From Lysobacterales bacterium (GTDB lineage Bacteria; Pseudomonadota; Gammaproteobacteria; Xanthomonadales; S139-57), in assembly GCA_015485125.1 (NCBI GenBank), contig WFUE01000214.1:1-32306 (forward strand): DNA of 32,306 bases, read 5' to 3'. A model generated the notes under the pieces. That model was given only the letters and a program-made list of their open reading frames with translations, did not search any database and was not told the origin of the DNA. Position numbers and translations under genes: made by a program. Shown piece by piece: positions 7,286-16,429 of this stretch (its first letter is position 1; each line of letters starts with the position of its first letter).

Positions 7286-9570
7286 GAGGGATCGTCGTCC
7301 TCCAAAGGTGTGTTCGTGTCAGACAGTCTGTCCAGCAGTGTATGCAATGGCAGCGGCGTATACAAATAATAGCCCTGGGCAAATCGACAGCCAGCATCCA
7401 TGAGCCACTGTTCCGCAGTACCGGTTTCCAGGCCCTCGGCTACCACTTCCACCTGCAGTTGATGTGCCATTTCCAGCAGGCTGTGCACCACCGCGCTGGC
7501 GCCCTCTCCCTGAAACAGACGCGTGGTGACGCTACGATCGATCTTGAGCCAGTTCAGTTGCATTTTTTTCAATCGTGACAGCGATGCGATGTGAAGTGAT
7601 GTCACATCCAGTGCCAGTGCGATGCCTGCTCCGGCCATCATTTTCAGGATCGGCGTCATCCATGGCAACTCACTCTCCTCCGGTTCATGCGTCAGATTCA
7701 GGATGATATCTTCCGGAGGGATGGAAAATGACTGCAACAATTCCAGCAGTTGTTTAGCCCGTTTGCCGTCTCGCCAGTTCTTGGGAAAAACATTCAATTC
7801 CAGTTTTGCATTCGCCGGCAGTCTTGGCTTGAGTTGCTCCCAGTCTCGGCAAGCCTGGCGCAATACCCATTGCTCCAGCTCTGCAATGGCACCATTGGCT
7901 TCGGCTAGCGGGATGAACAGCGACGGTGCAACCAGCCCCAGATCCGGGTGTTGCAGGCGCAGCAGGGCTTCAACGGAATGAATCCTGCCACTGGCCAGTT
8001 CCACCACAGGCTGATAATAGAGCTGAAAATACCCCTCCCGCAGAAAATCCAGCAGATGCGCACCCAGTTCCATTTGCCGCCGGGCCCGCTCCACCATGCC
8101 CTTGCGATGCACTACAAATCCGCCATGACCCACCTGCTGCGCTTGATAGAGGGCGGTTTCCGCCCGCAGCAACCAAGTTTCCGGCTGCAAGTAGCAATCC
8201 ACTTCCAGCAGGGCCAAACCCACCGCGGTACGCACGGGGATGGCCAGCCCCTGCCACTGCATGGGCTGCTGTTCGGCCTGCTCCAACCAGCGCTGATGCA
8301 CCTCGGCCAGCGGTTTTTCCGGCATGGCCTTGACCCAGACGGCAAACTTGCCTTCCTCCAGTGCGTAGACCGTGGCCTGAAGCCCCTCATCCTGCAGAAA
8401 AGCCTGCATGCGTTCCACGAACAATCGCATGATCTCCTTGCCCTGATTGTGGCCATACAGCTCGCGATAGCGCTGATGATCCAGCCACTTGATGCAAAAC
8501 AGCACATCTCCACTGGCATGCTGATCCCGCACCAGTTCTCCCAGTGCCCGGTTGAGTGCATTCCGGTTGGGTAACCGGGTTACCGGATCGTGGAACAAGA
8601 GAAAGTCCTTGGCTTCGTTTGCCTCGCAAATTGTTTCAAGCTGTGTCTGCAGGGTCTGTTCTCGCTGTTCCAGTACCCTGGCCAGTGACAGGCTACGACG
8701 GTATTGCACCCAGACCAGGAGCAAAAGCAACAACAACAGGGCTGTCGCCGAAAACAGGGTCAAATACCAGAAAGCTGGCACCGGCTGCAAACCCTGGGGA
8801 GAGAGCATCACCACAAACTCCCAGGGGGCTCCGTCACCATCCGGATCCAGTTGAAAGTGACTCATCACCCCGGTTTCAGTTTCTTCCGTGGCCGAATCGA
8901 AAAGCAGGCGGTGCTTTTCGTCCCGAACCAGTACACGAACCGGCAGATCAGCAAACTGGTCTTGTACCAACCGCTCCATGAATCGACGCACCGACAACGC
9001 AATCATGGCCACTTCAGGCCAATCCGTACTCAGCTGGAGTGGCCAATAGATATAGACCCCCGAGCCACCGTTGGGAAAGGAAAAATCTGGAGGAATGGCC
9101 AGTTTGCCGGTGAAGCGGGCCTGTTCAATACTTCCCGCGTGCCGACGTGGCAAGGAAGCATCCTCCTGCCACAAGGTCTCCTGTCGGGCGCTGAGGGCAA
9201 ACCAGGCCAAGCCCTTCACCAGCCCCATGGCTTTCACCTCGGGGTGGTCCTCCATGTATGCCCGCATCAGGAGCTTCGCGCTACGCGAATCCAACTGCCC
9301 GCTTTCATTCCAATAGCGCTGCCATTGCTGCATGACTTGCATATGCCGGCCATAGCCCTCGGTGACGGCGTGATGCAGGCGACTGGCCTGCACATCAATC
9401 CAATTCTGTTGCCGAGCCAATTGTTCACGTTCAAAACGCAGTGCCAACAAGCCTGTAAATAACAGGAGTAGCAATACCAATCCGGAAAGAGGCAGCCAAT
9501 TCAGTATCTGTTTTGCCGACGTTTTTTCTGACATGAGCCCAAGCATAGCATTGCCCATGTATTCTGGCAT
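7282..9570 (-). CDS. Membrane-bound GGDEF/EAL protein with both output domains degenerate
   Basis: An inner-membrane signalling protein of about 762 aa. TM1 is near residues 24-46, a periplasmic sensor region spans about 47-266 (CHASE-like by position only), and TM2 is near 267-289. A short coiled linker, a GGDEF-like domain (about 322-490) and an EAL-like domain (about 500-745) follow. The diguanylate cyclase site is EEGKF instead of GG[DE]EF. The EAL domain keeps EALLR, KIDRS, AEGLET and QGYYL. It has LNLTH where the metal-binding E.TE is expected, and LDVTS instead of the DDFGT loop. Both enzymes are probably dead, leaving a sensor or c-di-GMP receptor role. Several in-frame ATGs (9570, 9558, 9546, 9534) make the start uncertain. 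It overlaps the next gene by 4 nt and starts 12 nt after icmF. Confidence 0.9.
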   Translation of the reverse strand: MPEYMGNAMLGLMSEKTSAKQILNWLPLSGLVLLLLLFTGLLALRFEREQLARQQNWIDVQASRLHHAVTEGYGRHMQVMQQWQRYWNESGQLDSRSAKLLMRAYMEDHPEVKAMGLVKGLAWFALSARQETLWQEDASLPRRHAGSIEQARFTGKLAIPPDFSFPNGGSGVYIYWPLQLSTDWPEVAMIALSVRRFMERLVQDQFADLPVRVLVRDEKHRLLFDSATEETETGVMSHFQLDPDGDGAPWEFVVMLSPQGLQPVPAFWYLTLFSATALLLLLLLLVWVQYRRSLSLARVLEQREQTLQTQLETICEANEAKDFLLFHDPVTRLPNRNALNRALGELVRDQHASGDVLFCIKWLDHQRYRELYGHNQGKEIMRLFVERMQAFLQDEGLQATVYALEEGKFAVWVKAMPEKPLAEVHQRWLEQAEQQPMQWQGLAIPVRTAVGLALLEVDCYLQPETWLLRAETALYQAQQVGHGGFVVHRKGMVERARRQMELGAHLLDFLREGYFQLYYQPVVELASGRIHSVEALLRLQHPDLGLVAPSLFIPLAEANGAIAELEQWVLRQACRDWEQLKPRLPANAKLELNVFPKNWRDGKRAKQLLELLQSFSIPPEDIILNLTHEPEESELPWMTPILKMMAGAGIALALDVTSLHIASLSRLKKMQLNWLKIDRSVTTRLFQGEGASAVVHSLLEMAHQLQVEVVAEGLETGTAEQWLMDAGCRFAQGYYLYTPLPLHTLLDRLSDTNTPLEDDDPS

Positions 9571-9582
9571 CCGCCAACCAAA

Positions 9583-12500
9583 TTACATGTTGCGCCGATA
9601 GGCCCCGCCGACCCGATACAACAGAGCGGTGATCTGCCCCAGGGAGGCATGACGCACGGCCTGCATCAACCCGTCAAACAGGTTTTGCCCCTGCAACGCC
9701 CGTTGCTGCAACTGTTGCAGTTCAGCCTGCACGCAGGGCGCGTGATGGCGATGAAAGGCCTCCAGCGCCTCGATCTGCTGCTGTTTTTCCATGCTGGTGG
9801 AGCGCATCAACTCCACTTCCGGCAGGGCTTCCGAATCCTTGCCCTGGAAGGTATTCACCCCGATGATGGGCAGGCTGCCATCGTGCTTTTTCTGCTCGTA
9901 GAACAGGCTTTCTTCCTGAATGCGCCCGCGCTGGTACATGGTCTCCATGGCGCCCAGCACCCCGCCCCGTTCACTCAGGCGCTCAAATTCGCGATAGACG
10001 GCTTCTTCCACCAGATCGGTCAGCTCGTCGATGATGAAACTGCCCTGCCAGGGGTTCTCGCACTGGTTCAGCCCCAGTTCGTGATTGATGATCATCTGGA
10101 TGGCCATGGCCCGCCGTACCGAGGCCTCGGTGGGCGTGGTCAGCGCCTCGTCATAAGCGTTGGTATGCAGGCTGTTGCAGTTGTCGAACAAGGCATACAG
10201 GGCCTGCAGGGTGGTGCGGATATCATTGAACTGCATTTCCTGCGCGTGCAGGGAACGGCCAGAGGTCTGAATATGGTATTTCAACTTCTGGCTGCGTTCG
10301 GACGCGCCATAACGTTCTTTCATCGCCCGGGCCCAGATCCGCCGTGCCACCCGGCCGATGACCGCGTATTCCGGGTCCATGCCATTGGAAAAGAAGAAGC
10401 TCAGGTTGGGGGCGAAATCGTCGATGTGCATGCCCCGGGCCAGGTAGTACTCCACCAGAGTGAAACCATTGGCCAGGGTAAAGGCCAGCTGGGTGATGGG
10501 GTTGGCGCCCGCTTCGGCGATATGGTAGCCGGATACCGACACGCTGTAGTAGTTGCGTACCTGATGGTCGATGAACCATTCCTGCACATCCCCCATCATC
10601 CGCAGGGCGAAGGGGGTGGAAAAAATGCAGGTGTTCTGGGCCTGATCTTCCTTGAGAATGTCGGCCTGCACGGTGCCGCGCACCTGCCGCAGCGTGGCCT
10701 CACGGATGCGCTGGTAGGTTTCCGGCTCCAGCAGCTGATCGCCGGTCACGCCCAGCAGGCCCAGACCCAGGCCATCATTTCCCGCCGGCAATTCCCCGTG
10801 GTAGGCCACCGGATAATCACCCCGCAACTTCCGAATGCGTTTCTCGGCCTCGGCCCACTGCCCGCTTTCCTTCAGGTGTTTTTCCACCTGCTGGTCAATG
10901 GCGGTATTCATGAACATGGCCAGGATGACCGGCGCCGGACCGTTGATGGTCATGGAAACCGAGGTGCCGGGCGAGCACAGGTCAAAGCCGGAGTAGAGCT
11001 TCTTCATGTCATCCAGGGTGGCGATGGACACCCCGGAGTTGCCGATCTTGCCGTAGATATCCGGCCGCGATGCCGGGTTTTCGCCATAGAGCGTGACCGA
11101 ATCGAAGGCGGTGGACAGGCGCTTGGCCGGCGAGCCGGAGGACAGATAATGAAAACGGCGGTTGGTGCGTTCCGGCGTGCCTTCGCCGGCAAACATGCGC
11201 GTGGGGTCTTCTCCCTTGCGTCGGAACGGATAGACCCCGGCGGTAAAGGGAAAGTAACCGGGCAGGTTTTCCCGAAAGAGAAAGCGCAACTGCTCGCCCC
11301 AGTCTTCGAACCGGGGCACGGCCACCTTGCGAATAGCCATCCCGGCCAGGGATTGCACCGTGTTTTCCACCGTGATTTCCCGCCCCCGCACTTGATAGGA
11401 CTGAGTTTCCGCTTCGTAGGCGGCGCGCCGTTCCGGCCAGTTTTTCAGGCAGGCGATGACCTCGCCGGGCAACTGTTCCAGTGCCGCCATATAGCGCTGT
11501 CGCAGGGTTTGCAATGTGGCGTCGGCGGCATCTTCGACGGTTTCCGGATAGGGCTGCCAGGCTGCCGGGGCATGCGCATCCAGACTTTGCAGCACCGACC
11601 ATAATTGCTGAAGCGACCGCGCCGTGGCTATCCAGCCCCGCAGCCGGTGGTCGAAGGCGCGGCCCTGTTCAGCGATTTCCGCCAGGTAACGCTTGCGTTC
11701 GGAGGGGATGATGACCTCGCCCCGCTTGACCAATGCTTCATCCGCTACCGGTTCCAGTGGCGGCAGACCATCCAGCGCCGACACGCCCCGTTCCGCCAGC
11801 CAATGGGCCAGATGGGTGAACAGGCGGTTCATGCCCGGATTGTTGAACTGGCTGGCCATGGTGGGAAACACCGGTACCTCGGCATCCGGCAGATCGAAGG
11901 CCAGGCGATTGCGTTTCCACTGCTTGCGAATGTCGCGCAAGGCATCGAGACTGCCCTGACGGTCGGCCTTGTTGAGCACCACCAACTCGGCGAAATCCAG
12001 CATGTCGATTTTCTCCAGCTGGCTGGCCGCGCCGTATTCGCTGGTCATGACATAGATGGGCAGATCCACCAGATCGACGATTTCCGAATCACTCTGGCCA
12101 ATACCGGCGGTTTCCACCAGAATCAGGTCGAAGGGCTGGGTCTTGAGCAAACGAATGCTGTCGGCCAGCAGCGCATTGGTGGCGCTGTTCTGCCGGCGCG
12201 TGGCCAGTGAGCGCATGAAGATGCCGTCATCCAGCGCATTCATGCGGATGCGGTCACCCAGCAGGGCACCGCCGGTCTTGCGTCGGGTGGGGTCCACCGC
12301 CAGCAGTGCGATGCGCAGATCCGGCGCCTGACGACGAAAACGCAGCAACAGTTCATCAGTGACTGAACTTTTACCGGCCCCACCGGTACCGGTAATGCCG
12401 ATGACGGGGATGTCGCGGACCGGCGGCAACGCAGTGGCGGAAAGTTTCTCCTCCTGCAGCGCGGTCAAGCTCAGGGCCAGGCCGGCGGCATCCAGCGGCT

Positions 12501-13005
12501 GATCCAGCGTCGGCAGTGGCTGCGGTTGACGGGCCGCCAATGCTCGATCCACCAGATCCTGAATCATGGCATCCAGCCCCAACTGCATGCCGTCGTTGGG
12601 GTGATAGATGCGCTCCACCCCATAGGCCTGCAACTCGGCGATTTCCTCCGGGGTGATGGTGCCGCCGCCACCACCAAAGACCCGCACATGGGCCAGCCCT
12701 TCTTCCCGCAGGCGATCCACCAGATAACGGAAATACTCCATGTGCCCGCCCTGATAGGAGGAAATGGCCACCGCGTCCGCGTCTTCCTGCAACACCGCGC
12801 GCACCACTTCGTCCACACTGCGGTTGTGCCCCAGATGAATGACCTCCGCGCCCTTGCCCTGAATCAGGCGGCGCATGATATTGATGGCCGCGTCATGACC
12901 ATCGAACAGCGAAGCCGCCGTCACCACCCGCAGCGGGCCGCGTCGCAACAATTGCCGGGGTAGCTGTGAGTCGGTGTTGGACAATGCATGGGGCTGGGCA
13001 GACAT
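9583..13005 (-). CDS. icmF: Fused isobutyryl-CoA mutase (B12 domain - G-protein chaperone - mutase)
   Basis: IcmF interconverts isobutyryl-CoA and n-butyryl-CoA with coenzyme B12 and carries its own GTPase chaperone. The protein is 1140 aa. The N-terminal cobalamin domain has FDGHDAA with the lower-ligand His37. The MeaB-like GTPase has P-loop [12 protein letters not shown] (203-214), ETAG (298-301) and NKAD (345-348). The C-terminal mutase barrel begins around residue 540. Phe605 (TRMFAGEG) and Gln790 (AQNTCIF) stand where methylmalonyl-CoA mutases have Tyr and Arg, so isobutyryl-CoA is favoured. The ORF track starts 74 codons too early. ATG 13005 has a TGAGGT site 5 nt upstream and begins the family-like sequence. 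It is divergent from the LeuDH operon. Its stop is 12 nt before the GGDEF/EAL gene. Confidence 0.95.
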   Translation of the reverse strand: MSAQPHALSNTDSQLPRQLLRRGPLRVVTAASLFDGHDAAINIMRRLIQGKGAEVIHLGHNRSVDEVVRAVLQEDADAVAISSYQGGHMEYFRYLVDRLREEGLAHVRVFGGGGGTITPEEIAELQAYGVERIYHPNDGMQLGLDAMIQDLVDRALAARQPQPLPTLDQPLDAAGLALSLTALQEEKLSATALPPVRDIPVIGITGTGGAGKSSVTDELLLRFRRQAPDLRIALLAVDPTRRKTGGALLGDRIRMNALDDGIFMRSLATRRQNSATNALLADSIRLLKTQPFDLILVETAGIGQSDSEIVDLVDLPIYVMTSEYGAASQLEKIDMLDFAELVVLNKADRQGSLDALRDIRKQWKRNRLAFDLPDAEVPVFPTMASQFNNPGMNRLFTHLAHWLAERGVSALDGLPPLEPVADEALVKRGEVIIPSERKRYLAEIAEQGRAFDHRLRGWIATARSLQQLWSVLQSLDAHAPAAWQPYPETVEDAADATLQTLRQRYMAALEQLPGEVIACLKNWPERRAAYEAETQSYQVRGREITVENTVQSLAGMAIRKVAVPRFEDWGEQLRFLFRENLPGYFPFTAGVYPFRRKGEDPTRMFAGEGTPERTNRRFHYLSSGSPAKRLSTAFDSVTLYGENPASRPDIYGKIGNSGVSIATLDDMKKLYSGFDLCSPGTSVSMTINGPAPVILAMFMNTAIDQQVEKHLKESGQWAEAEKRIRKLRGDYPVAYHGELPAGNDGLGLGLLGVTGDQLLEPETYQRIREATLRQVRGTVQADILKEDQAQNTCIFSTPFALRMMGDVQEWFIDHQVRNYYSVSVSGYHIAEAGANPITQLAFTLANGFTLVEYYLARGMHIDDFAPNLSFFFSNGMDPEYAVIGRVARRIWARAMKERYGASERSQKLKYHIQTSGRSLHAQEMQFNDIRTTLQALYALFDNCNSLHTNAYDEALTTPTEASVRRAMAIQMIINHELGLNQCENPWQGSFIIDELTDLVEEAVYREFERLSERGGVLGAMETMYQRGRIQEESLFYEQKKHDGSLPIIGVNTFQGKDSEALPEVELMRSTSMEKQQQIEALEAFHRHHAPCVQAELQQLQQRALQGQNLFDGLMQAVRHASLGQITALLYRVGGAYRRNM

Positions 13006-13037
13006 GTTGACCTCATGGAACGCGCTTTGGGGCGCGC

Positions 13038-13067
13038 ATTGTAAAAGAAATCCTTGAACACAGCCAA
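13038..13067 (-). promoter_or_regulatory. Candidate icmF promoter
   Basis: On the minus strand TTGGCT (13062-13067) and TACAAT (13038-13043) are spaced by 18 nt, giving a leader of about 25 nt. A consensus TTGACA also occurs at 13075-13080 but has no good -10 at 16 to 18 nt. A CGCGC/GCGCG hairpin (13021-13036) would sit at the start of the transcript. Confidence 0.4.
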
Positions 13068-13114
13068 CATTGTATGTCAATCCCTCTTGCGGGGAAAATT
13101 CGAACAATCTTTCC

Positions 13115-13137
13115 ATGCAAAAATGAGTAGTTTGCAT
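13115..13137. promoter_or_regulatory. Operator-like inverted repeat in the icmF / LeuDH divergent region
   Basis: ATGCAAA (13115-13121) and TTTGCAT (13131-13137) are perfect inverted copies separated by 9 nt. The right arm directly abuts a -10-like TAGAAT (13138-13143) for the plus-strand operon. Size and place fit the binding site of a dimeric regulator. No regulator gene is visible nearby. Confidence 0.5.
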
Positions 13138-13145
13138 TAGAATAG

Positions 13146-13220
13146 CGCCCGCCTGTCGGGCGGCCAGACCCTGCCGCTCCCCACGATCACGAGTGGTGGC
13201 GGGCCAACCGCCTGGCCACT
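13146..13220 (+). promoter_or_regulatory. Two tandem hairpins in the leader of the LeuDH operon
   Basis: Hairpin 1 is CGCCCG-CCTGT-CGGGCG (13146-13162). Hairpin 2 (13192-13220) has an outer stem AGTGG/CCACT and an inner stem GGCGG/CCGCC closing GCCAA. Neither is followed by a T tract, so they are not simple terminators. They may shield the leader or serve a post-transcriptional control. Hairpin 2 ends 14 nt before the GGAG ribosome site. Confidence 0.4.
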
Positions 13221-13244
13221 GCTCCATAACCCTCGGAGACCCCC

Positions 13245-14360
13245 ATGGAATTGTTCGAAACCGTTCACCAGTCCGGACACGAGCAGATCGTGTTCTGTCA
13301 CGACGCCGACAGCGGCCTCAAGGCCATTATCGCCATCCACGACACCACGCTGGGCCCGGCCCTGGGCGGGCTGCGCATGTGGCCCTACAAAACGGAAGAA
13401 GCCGCGCTGAATGACGCGCTGCGCCTGTCCCGTGGCATGACCTACAAGGCGGCGGTTTCCGGCCTGAACCTGGGCGGTGGCAAATCGGTGATCATCGCCG
13501 ACCCGCGCAAGGACAAGTCCGAAGCGCTGTTCCGCAGCTTTGGCCGCTTTGTCGAAACCCTGCAGGGCCGCTATATCACGGCGGAAGATGTGGGCATCAA
13601 CGTGTCCGACATGGAATATGTACTGCAGGAAACCGACCATGTGGTGGGCATTCCCGAAAGCCTGGGTGGCAGCGGAGACCCCTCGCCGTTCACCGCCTTC
13701 GGCACCCTGCAGGGCATCCGCGCCTGTCTGCGGCAACAGTTCGATGACGAAACCCTGTCTCATTACAGCTTCGCCATTCAGGGCGTGGGCCATGTGGGCT
13801 ATCATCTGGCACGCATGCTGCGCGAGCAGGATGCCAAGGTCTTCGTCAGTGACATCCACCAGGACAATGTGGACCGCTGTGTCAATGAATTGGGCTGCGA
13901 GGCCGTCCCCGCGGACGAGATCTACGATGTGGATGCCGATGTCTTCGCCCCTTCCGCCCTCGGCGCCATTCTCAACGAGGACACGCTGCCACGGATGAAA
14001 TTCCGCATCGTCTGCGGCAGCGCCAACAACCAGCTGGCCACCGAAGCCATCGGAGACGAACTGCATGCCAGGGGCGTGCTCTACGCACCGGATTACGCCG
14101 TCAACGCCGGCGGCCTGATGAATGTCTATCTGGAACTGGAAGGCTACAACGCCGACAAGGCCAACCACATGGTCAAGGGCATCTACCAGAACATTCTCAA
14201 CATTCTGAAAAAGGCCGAGGCCGAGGGTCTGCCCACCTACAAGGCCGCCGACCTGCTGGCCGAACAGCGCATCGCCCAGATGGCCCGGCTGCGGCCGGCC
14301 CGCACCGGCAGTTTCCGCCGCCATCGCCTGGACAGCCGCCGCCTGAACGGCCGTCATTGA
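13245..14360 (+). CDS. Leucine/valine-type amino acid dehydrogenase (Glu/Leu/Phe/Val dehydrogenase family)
   Basis: Catalyses NAD-dependent oxidative deamination of branched-chain amino acids to 2-oxo acids, or the reverse. It is 371 aa, close to leucine dehydrogenases. The substrate pocket GPALGGLRM is present. The catalytic lysines fall at residues 68 (MTYKAA) and 80 (LGGGKSVI), the classical LeuDH positions. TAEDVG follows, and a Rossmann motif QGVGHVG lies near 178-184. The start ATG has GGAGAC 4 nt upstream. The last ~20 residues are Arg-rich ([17 protein letters not shown]) and unusual. It is the first gene of an operon with a thiolase (11 nt gap) and an HSD10-like dehydrogenase. Exact substrate (Leu, Val or Ile) cannot be read from sequence. 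Confidence 0.93.
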   Translation: MELFETVHQSGHEQIVFCHDADSGLKAIIAIHDTTLGPALGGLRMWPYKTEEAALNDALRLSRGMTYKAAVSGLNLGGGKSVIIADPRKDKSEALFRSFGRFVETLQGRYITAEDVGINVSDMEYVLQETDHVVGIPESLGGSGDPSPFTAFGTLQGIRACLRQQFDDETLSHYSFAIQGVGHVGYHLARMLREQDAKVFVSDIHQDNVDRCVNELGCEAVPADEIYDVDADVFAPSALGAILNEDTLPRMKFRIVCGSANNQLATEAIGDELHARGVLYAPDYAVNAGGLMNVYLELEGYNADKANHMVKGIYQNILNILKKAEAEGLPTYKAADLLAEQRIAQMARLRPARTGSFRRHRLDSRRLNGRH

Positions 14361-14371
14361 AGGAGCCTGTC

Positions 14372-15538
14372 ATGAAACAAGCACTGTATATCTACAGCGC
14401 CGCCAGAACGCCCATCGGCAGTTTCCAGGGCCAGTTCAGCCCGCTGGCGGCCCACCAGCTGGGTGCCGCCGCCATTGCCGCCGCCGTGGACCGGGCCAGC
14501 ATCGATGGCCAGACCGTGGACGAACTGATCATGGGCTGCGTGCTGCCCGCCGGCCAGGGCCAGGCCCCGGCCCGCCAGGCCGCGCTGGGGGCGGGGTTGC
14601 CCATTGCCGTGCCCTGCACCACCATCAACAAGGTGTGCGGCTCCGGCATGAAAGCCATCATGCAGGCCGGTGACGCCATTCTGGCCGGTCACGCCCGTGT
14701 GGCCGTGGCTGGCGGCATGGAATCCATGACCAACGCACCCTACCTCTTGCCCGGCGCGCGCAAGGGCTATCGCATGGGTCATCAGGAAGTACAGGACCAC
14801 ATGTTCCTCGACGGCCTGCAGAACCCCTACGATGGTCAGCTCATGGGGCATTTCGCCGAGTTGTGCGTGCGTGAGCATCAGTACACCCGCGAAGCCCAGG
14901 ATGCACTGGCCACCCGCTCCGTGGAACGCAGCCAGCAAGCCATCGCAGAAGGCTGGTTCGAAGCGGAAATCACCCCGGTAGAAGTCCGCCAGCGTAAAGA
15001 AACCATCCAGGTGACACAAGATGAAGAACCCGGCCGCATTCAGGCGGAAAAAATCCCCGGCCTGCGTCCGGCCTTCAGCAAGGACGGCACCGTCACCGCC
15101 GCCAATGCCTCCAAGATCTCCGACGGCGCCGCGGCACTGGTGATCGCTGACGACAGCCTGCAAGCCACGCCGCTGGCCCGCATCGTCGGTTACACCAGTT
15201 TTGCCCGTGAGCCGGAATGGTTTACCGTCGCTCCGGTGGGCGCCATCCGGAAACTGCTGCAACAGACCGGCTGGACCACGGATTCGGTGGACCTGTGGGA
15301 GATCAACGAAGCCTTTGCCGTGGTGACGCTGGCCGCCATCGACCAGCTGAAACTGGACCCGGAAAAGGTCAACGTACATGGTGGTGCCTGTGCGCTGGGC
15401 CACCCGCTGGGAGCCTCCGGCGCCCGCATCGTGGTCACCCTGTTGCACGCGTTGCGGCGGAAAGGCCTCAAGCGTGGCATTGCCAGCCTGTGCATCGGTG
15501 GCGGTGAAGCCACCGCCATCGCCGTCGAACTGCTCTGA
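14372..15538 (+). CDS. Acetyl-CoA C-acetyltransferase (degradative/biosynthetic thiolase)
   Basis: A thiolase II family enzyme of 388 aa that condenses or cleaves short acyl-CoAs (acetoacetyl-CoA or 2-methylacetoacetyl-CoA). The nucleophile Cys89 is in INKVCGSGMKA. The family motifs NEAFA (312-316), GGACALGHPLGASGAR with His344, and Cys374 in CIGGGEA are all present. The middle segment has the usual GGMESMTNAPYLLP. ATG 14372 is chosen because AGGAG lies 6 nt upstream; the TTG at 14357 in the ORF track lies within the preceding gene. The neighbouring HSD10-like dehydrogenase suggests it handles the last step of isoleucine breakdown, or C4 units linked to IcmF. That role is inferred from context. 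Confidence 0.94.
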   Translation: MKQALYIYSAARTPIGSFQGQFSPLAAHQLGAAAIAAAVDRASIDGQTVDELIMGCVLPAGQGQAPARQAALGAGLPIAVPCTTINKVCGSGMKAIMQAGDAILAGHARVAVAGGMESMTNAPYLLPGARKGYRMGHQEVQDHMFLDGLQNPYDGQLMGHFAELCVREHQYTREAQDALATRSVERSQQAIAEGWFEAEITPVEVRQRKETIQVTQDEEPGRIQAEKIPGLRPAFSKDGTVTAANASKISDGAAALVIADDSLQATPLARIVGYTSFAREPEWFTVAPVGAIRKLLQQTGWTTDSVDLWEINEAFAVVTLAAIDQLKLDPEKVNVHGGACALGHPLGASGARIVVTLLHALRRKGLKRGIASLCIGGGEATAIAVELL

Positions 15539-15548
15539 GGAGGCTGGC

Positions 15549-16316
15549 ATGAAGCACGAAACCATTCGCGCCATCATTTCCGGTGGCGTTTCCGGCCTGG
15601 GGCTGGCCACGGCCCGCGCGCTGGTCGCTGCCGGTGCCCAGGTCACTCTGGTGGACATCAACGGTGAAAGCGCCGACGGCGTACTGGACGAGCTGGGCCC
15701 GGCCGCCCGCTTCGTCCAGGCCGATGTCAGCGACGAGAACGAAGTGCTGCGGGCAGTGGAATCGGCCCACAAGCAGATGGACGGGCTGAATCTGGTGGTC
15801 AATGCCGCCGGCATCCTCGGCGCGGCCCGGGTACTGGGCCGGCAAGGCCCCATGCCCTCGGACCTGTTTCGCAAGACGCTGGAAGTCAATCTGCTGGGCA
15901 GCTTCAACCTGGCCAAGTGCGCCGCCGCCCTGATGCAGCACAACGAACCCATGGAAGATGGCGAACGCGGCCTCATCATCAATACCGCTTCCGTGGCTGC
16001 TTTCGAGGGGCAGATCGGCCAGGCTGCCTACGCGGCCTCCAAGGGCGGCATCGTCGGCATGACCCTGCCCATGGCTCGTGAACTGGGCCGTTTTGGCATT
16101 CGGGTCATGACCATCGCCCCGGGGATCTTCGAAACCCCCATGGTGGCCGGCATGCCCGAGGAAGTTCAGGCCTCGCTGGCGGCCAGCATTCCCTTCCCCG
16201 GCCGGCTGGGTCAGGGAAGCGAATATGCCGCCCTGGTGCTGCACATTGCCGAAAACCGCTATCTGAACGGCGAAACCATCCGTCTGGATGGCGCCACCCG
16301 CCTGCAACCACGCTGA
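15549..16316 (+). CDS. Short-chain dehydrogenase, HSD10 / 3-hydroxyacyl-CoA dehydrogenase type 2-like
   Basis: NAD-dependent oxidation of 3-hydroxyacyl-CoA, most likely 2-methyl-3-hydroxybutyryl-CoA of the isoleucine pathway. The protein is 255 aa, the same size as HSD17B10 homologues. The cofactor loop is GGVSGLG (12-18), with VDIN (Asp36) favouring NAD. VNAAG precedes the catalytic Ser148, Tyr161 and Lys165 (YAASK). The C-terminal LNGETIRLDGATRL is typical of this subgroup. The start follows GGAGG with a 5-nt spacer, right after the thiolase stop (10-nt gap), so the two are surely cotranscribed. The ORF track extends 57 codons upstream into the thiolase gene in a wrong frame. Confidence 0.92.
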   Translation: MKHETIRAIISGGVSGLGLATARALVAAGAQVTLVDINGESADGVLDELGPAARFVQADVSDENEVLRAVESAHKQMDGLNLVVNAAGILGAARVLGRQGPMPSDLFRKTLEVNLLGSFNLAKCAAALMQHNEPMEDGERGLIINTASVAAFEGQIGQAAYAASKGGIVGMTLPMARELGRFGIRVMTIAPGIFETPMVAGMPEEVQASLAASIPFPGRLGQGSEYAALVLHIAENRYLNGETIRLDGATRLQPR

Positions 16317-16326
16317 TTGATCGAGA

Positions 16327-16354
16327 GCGCGGCGCGGTTCGCACCGTGCCGCGC
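16327..16354 (+). terminator. Possible weak terminator hairpin after the LeuDH operon
   Basis: An 11-bp GC-rich stem (GCGCGGCGCGG with CCGTGCCGCGC, one G-T pair) closes a TTCGCA loop 10 nt past the dehydrogenase stop. Only CTT follows, so intrinsic termination would be weak. It could still be a 3'-end stabilising stem. Confidence 0.45.
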
Positions 16355-16355
16355 C

Positions 16356-16392
16356 TTGCAAAAGATGTCGGCTTCAGTAGTATCACCTACTG
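16356..16392 (+). promoter_or_regulatory. Candidate promoter with overlapping inverted repeat before the DUF349 gene
   Basis: TTGCAA (16356-16361) and TAGTAT (16378-16383) are spaced by 16 nt. An inverted repeat CAGTAG-tatcac-CTACTG (16375-16392) covers the -10. That layout suits repression by a small dimeric regulator. Matches are moderate, so this is tentative. Confidence 0.35.
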
Positions 16393-16429
16393 GTTTTCTC
16401 AGGCGACATCCTCGCAAAGGCCCGATTGA

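Noticed and set aside
9649-11604. 651-aa plus-strand ORF inside icmF
   Set aside because: The opposite strand is a clear mutase with all motifs. This frame is a long antisense shadow.
13006-13227. N-terminal extension of IcmF in the ORF track
   Set aside because: The extra 74 residues lack family similarity and cover the promoter region and operator-like repeat. ATG 13005 has a good ribosome site.
13137-14357. 406-aa minus-strand ORF opposite LeuDH
   Set aside because: LeuDH has exact catalytic residues and a ribosome site. The reverse ORF is a compositional shadow.
14354-15982. 542-aa minus-strand ORF opposite thiolase and HSD10-like genes
   Set aside because: It covers two well-supported genes on the other strand and resembles no family I recognise.
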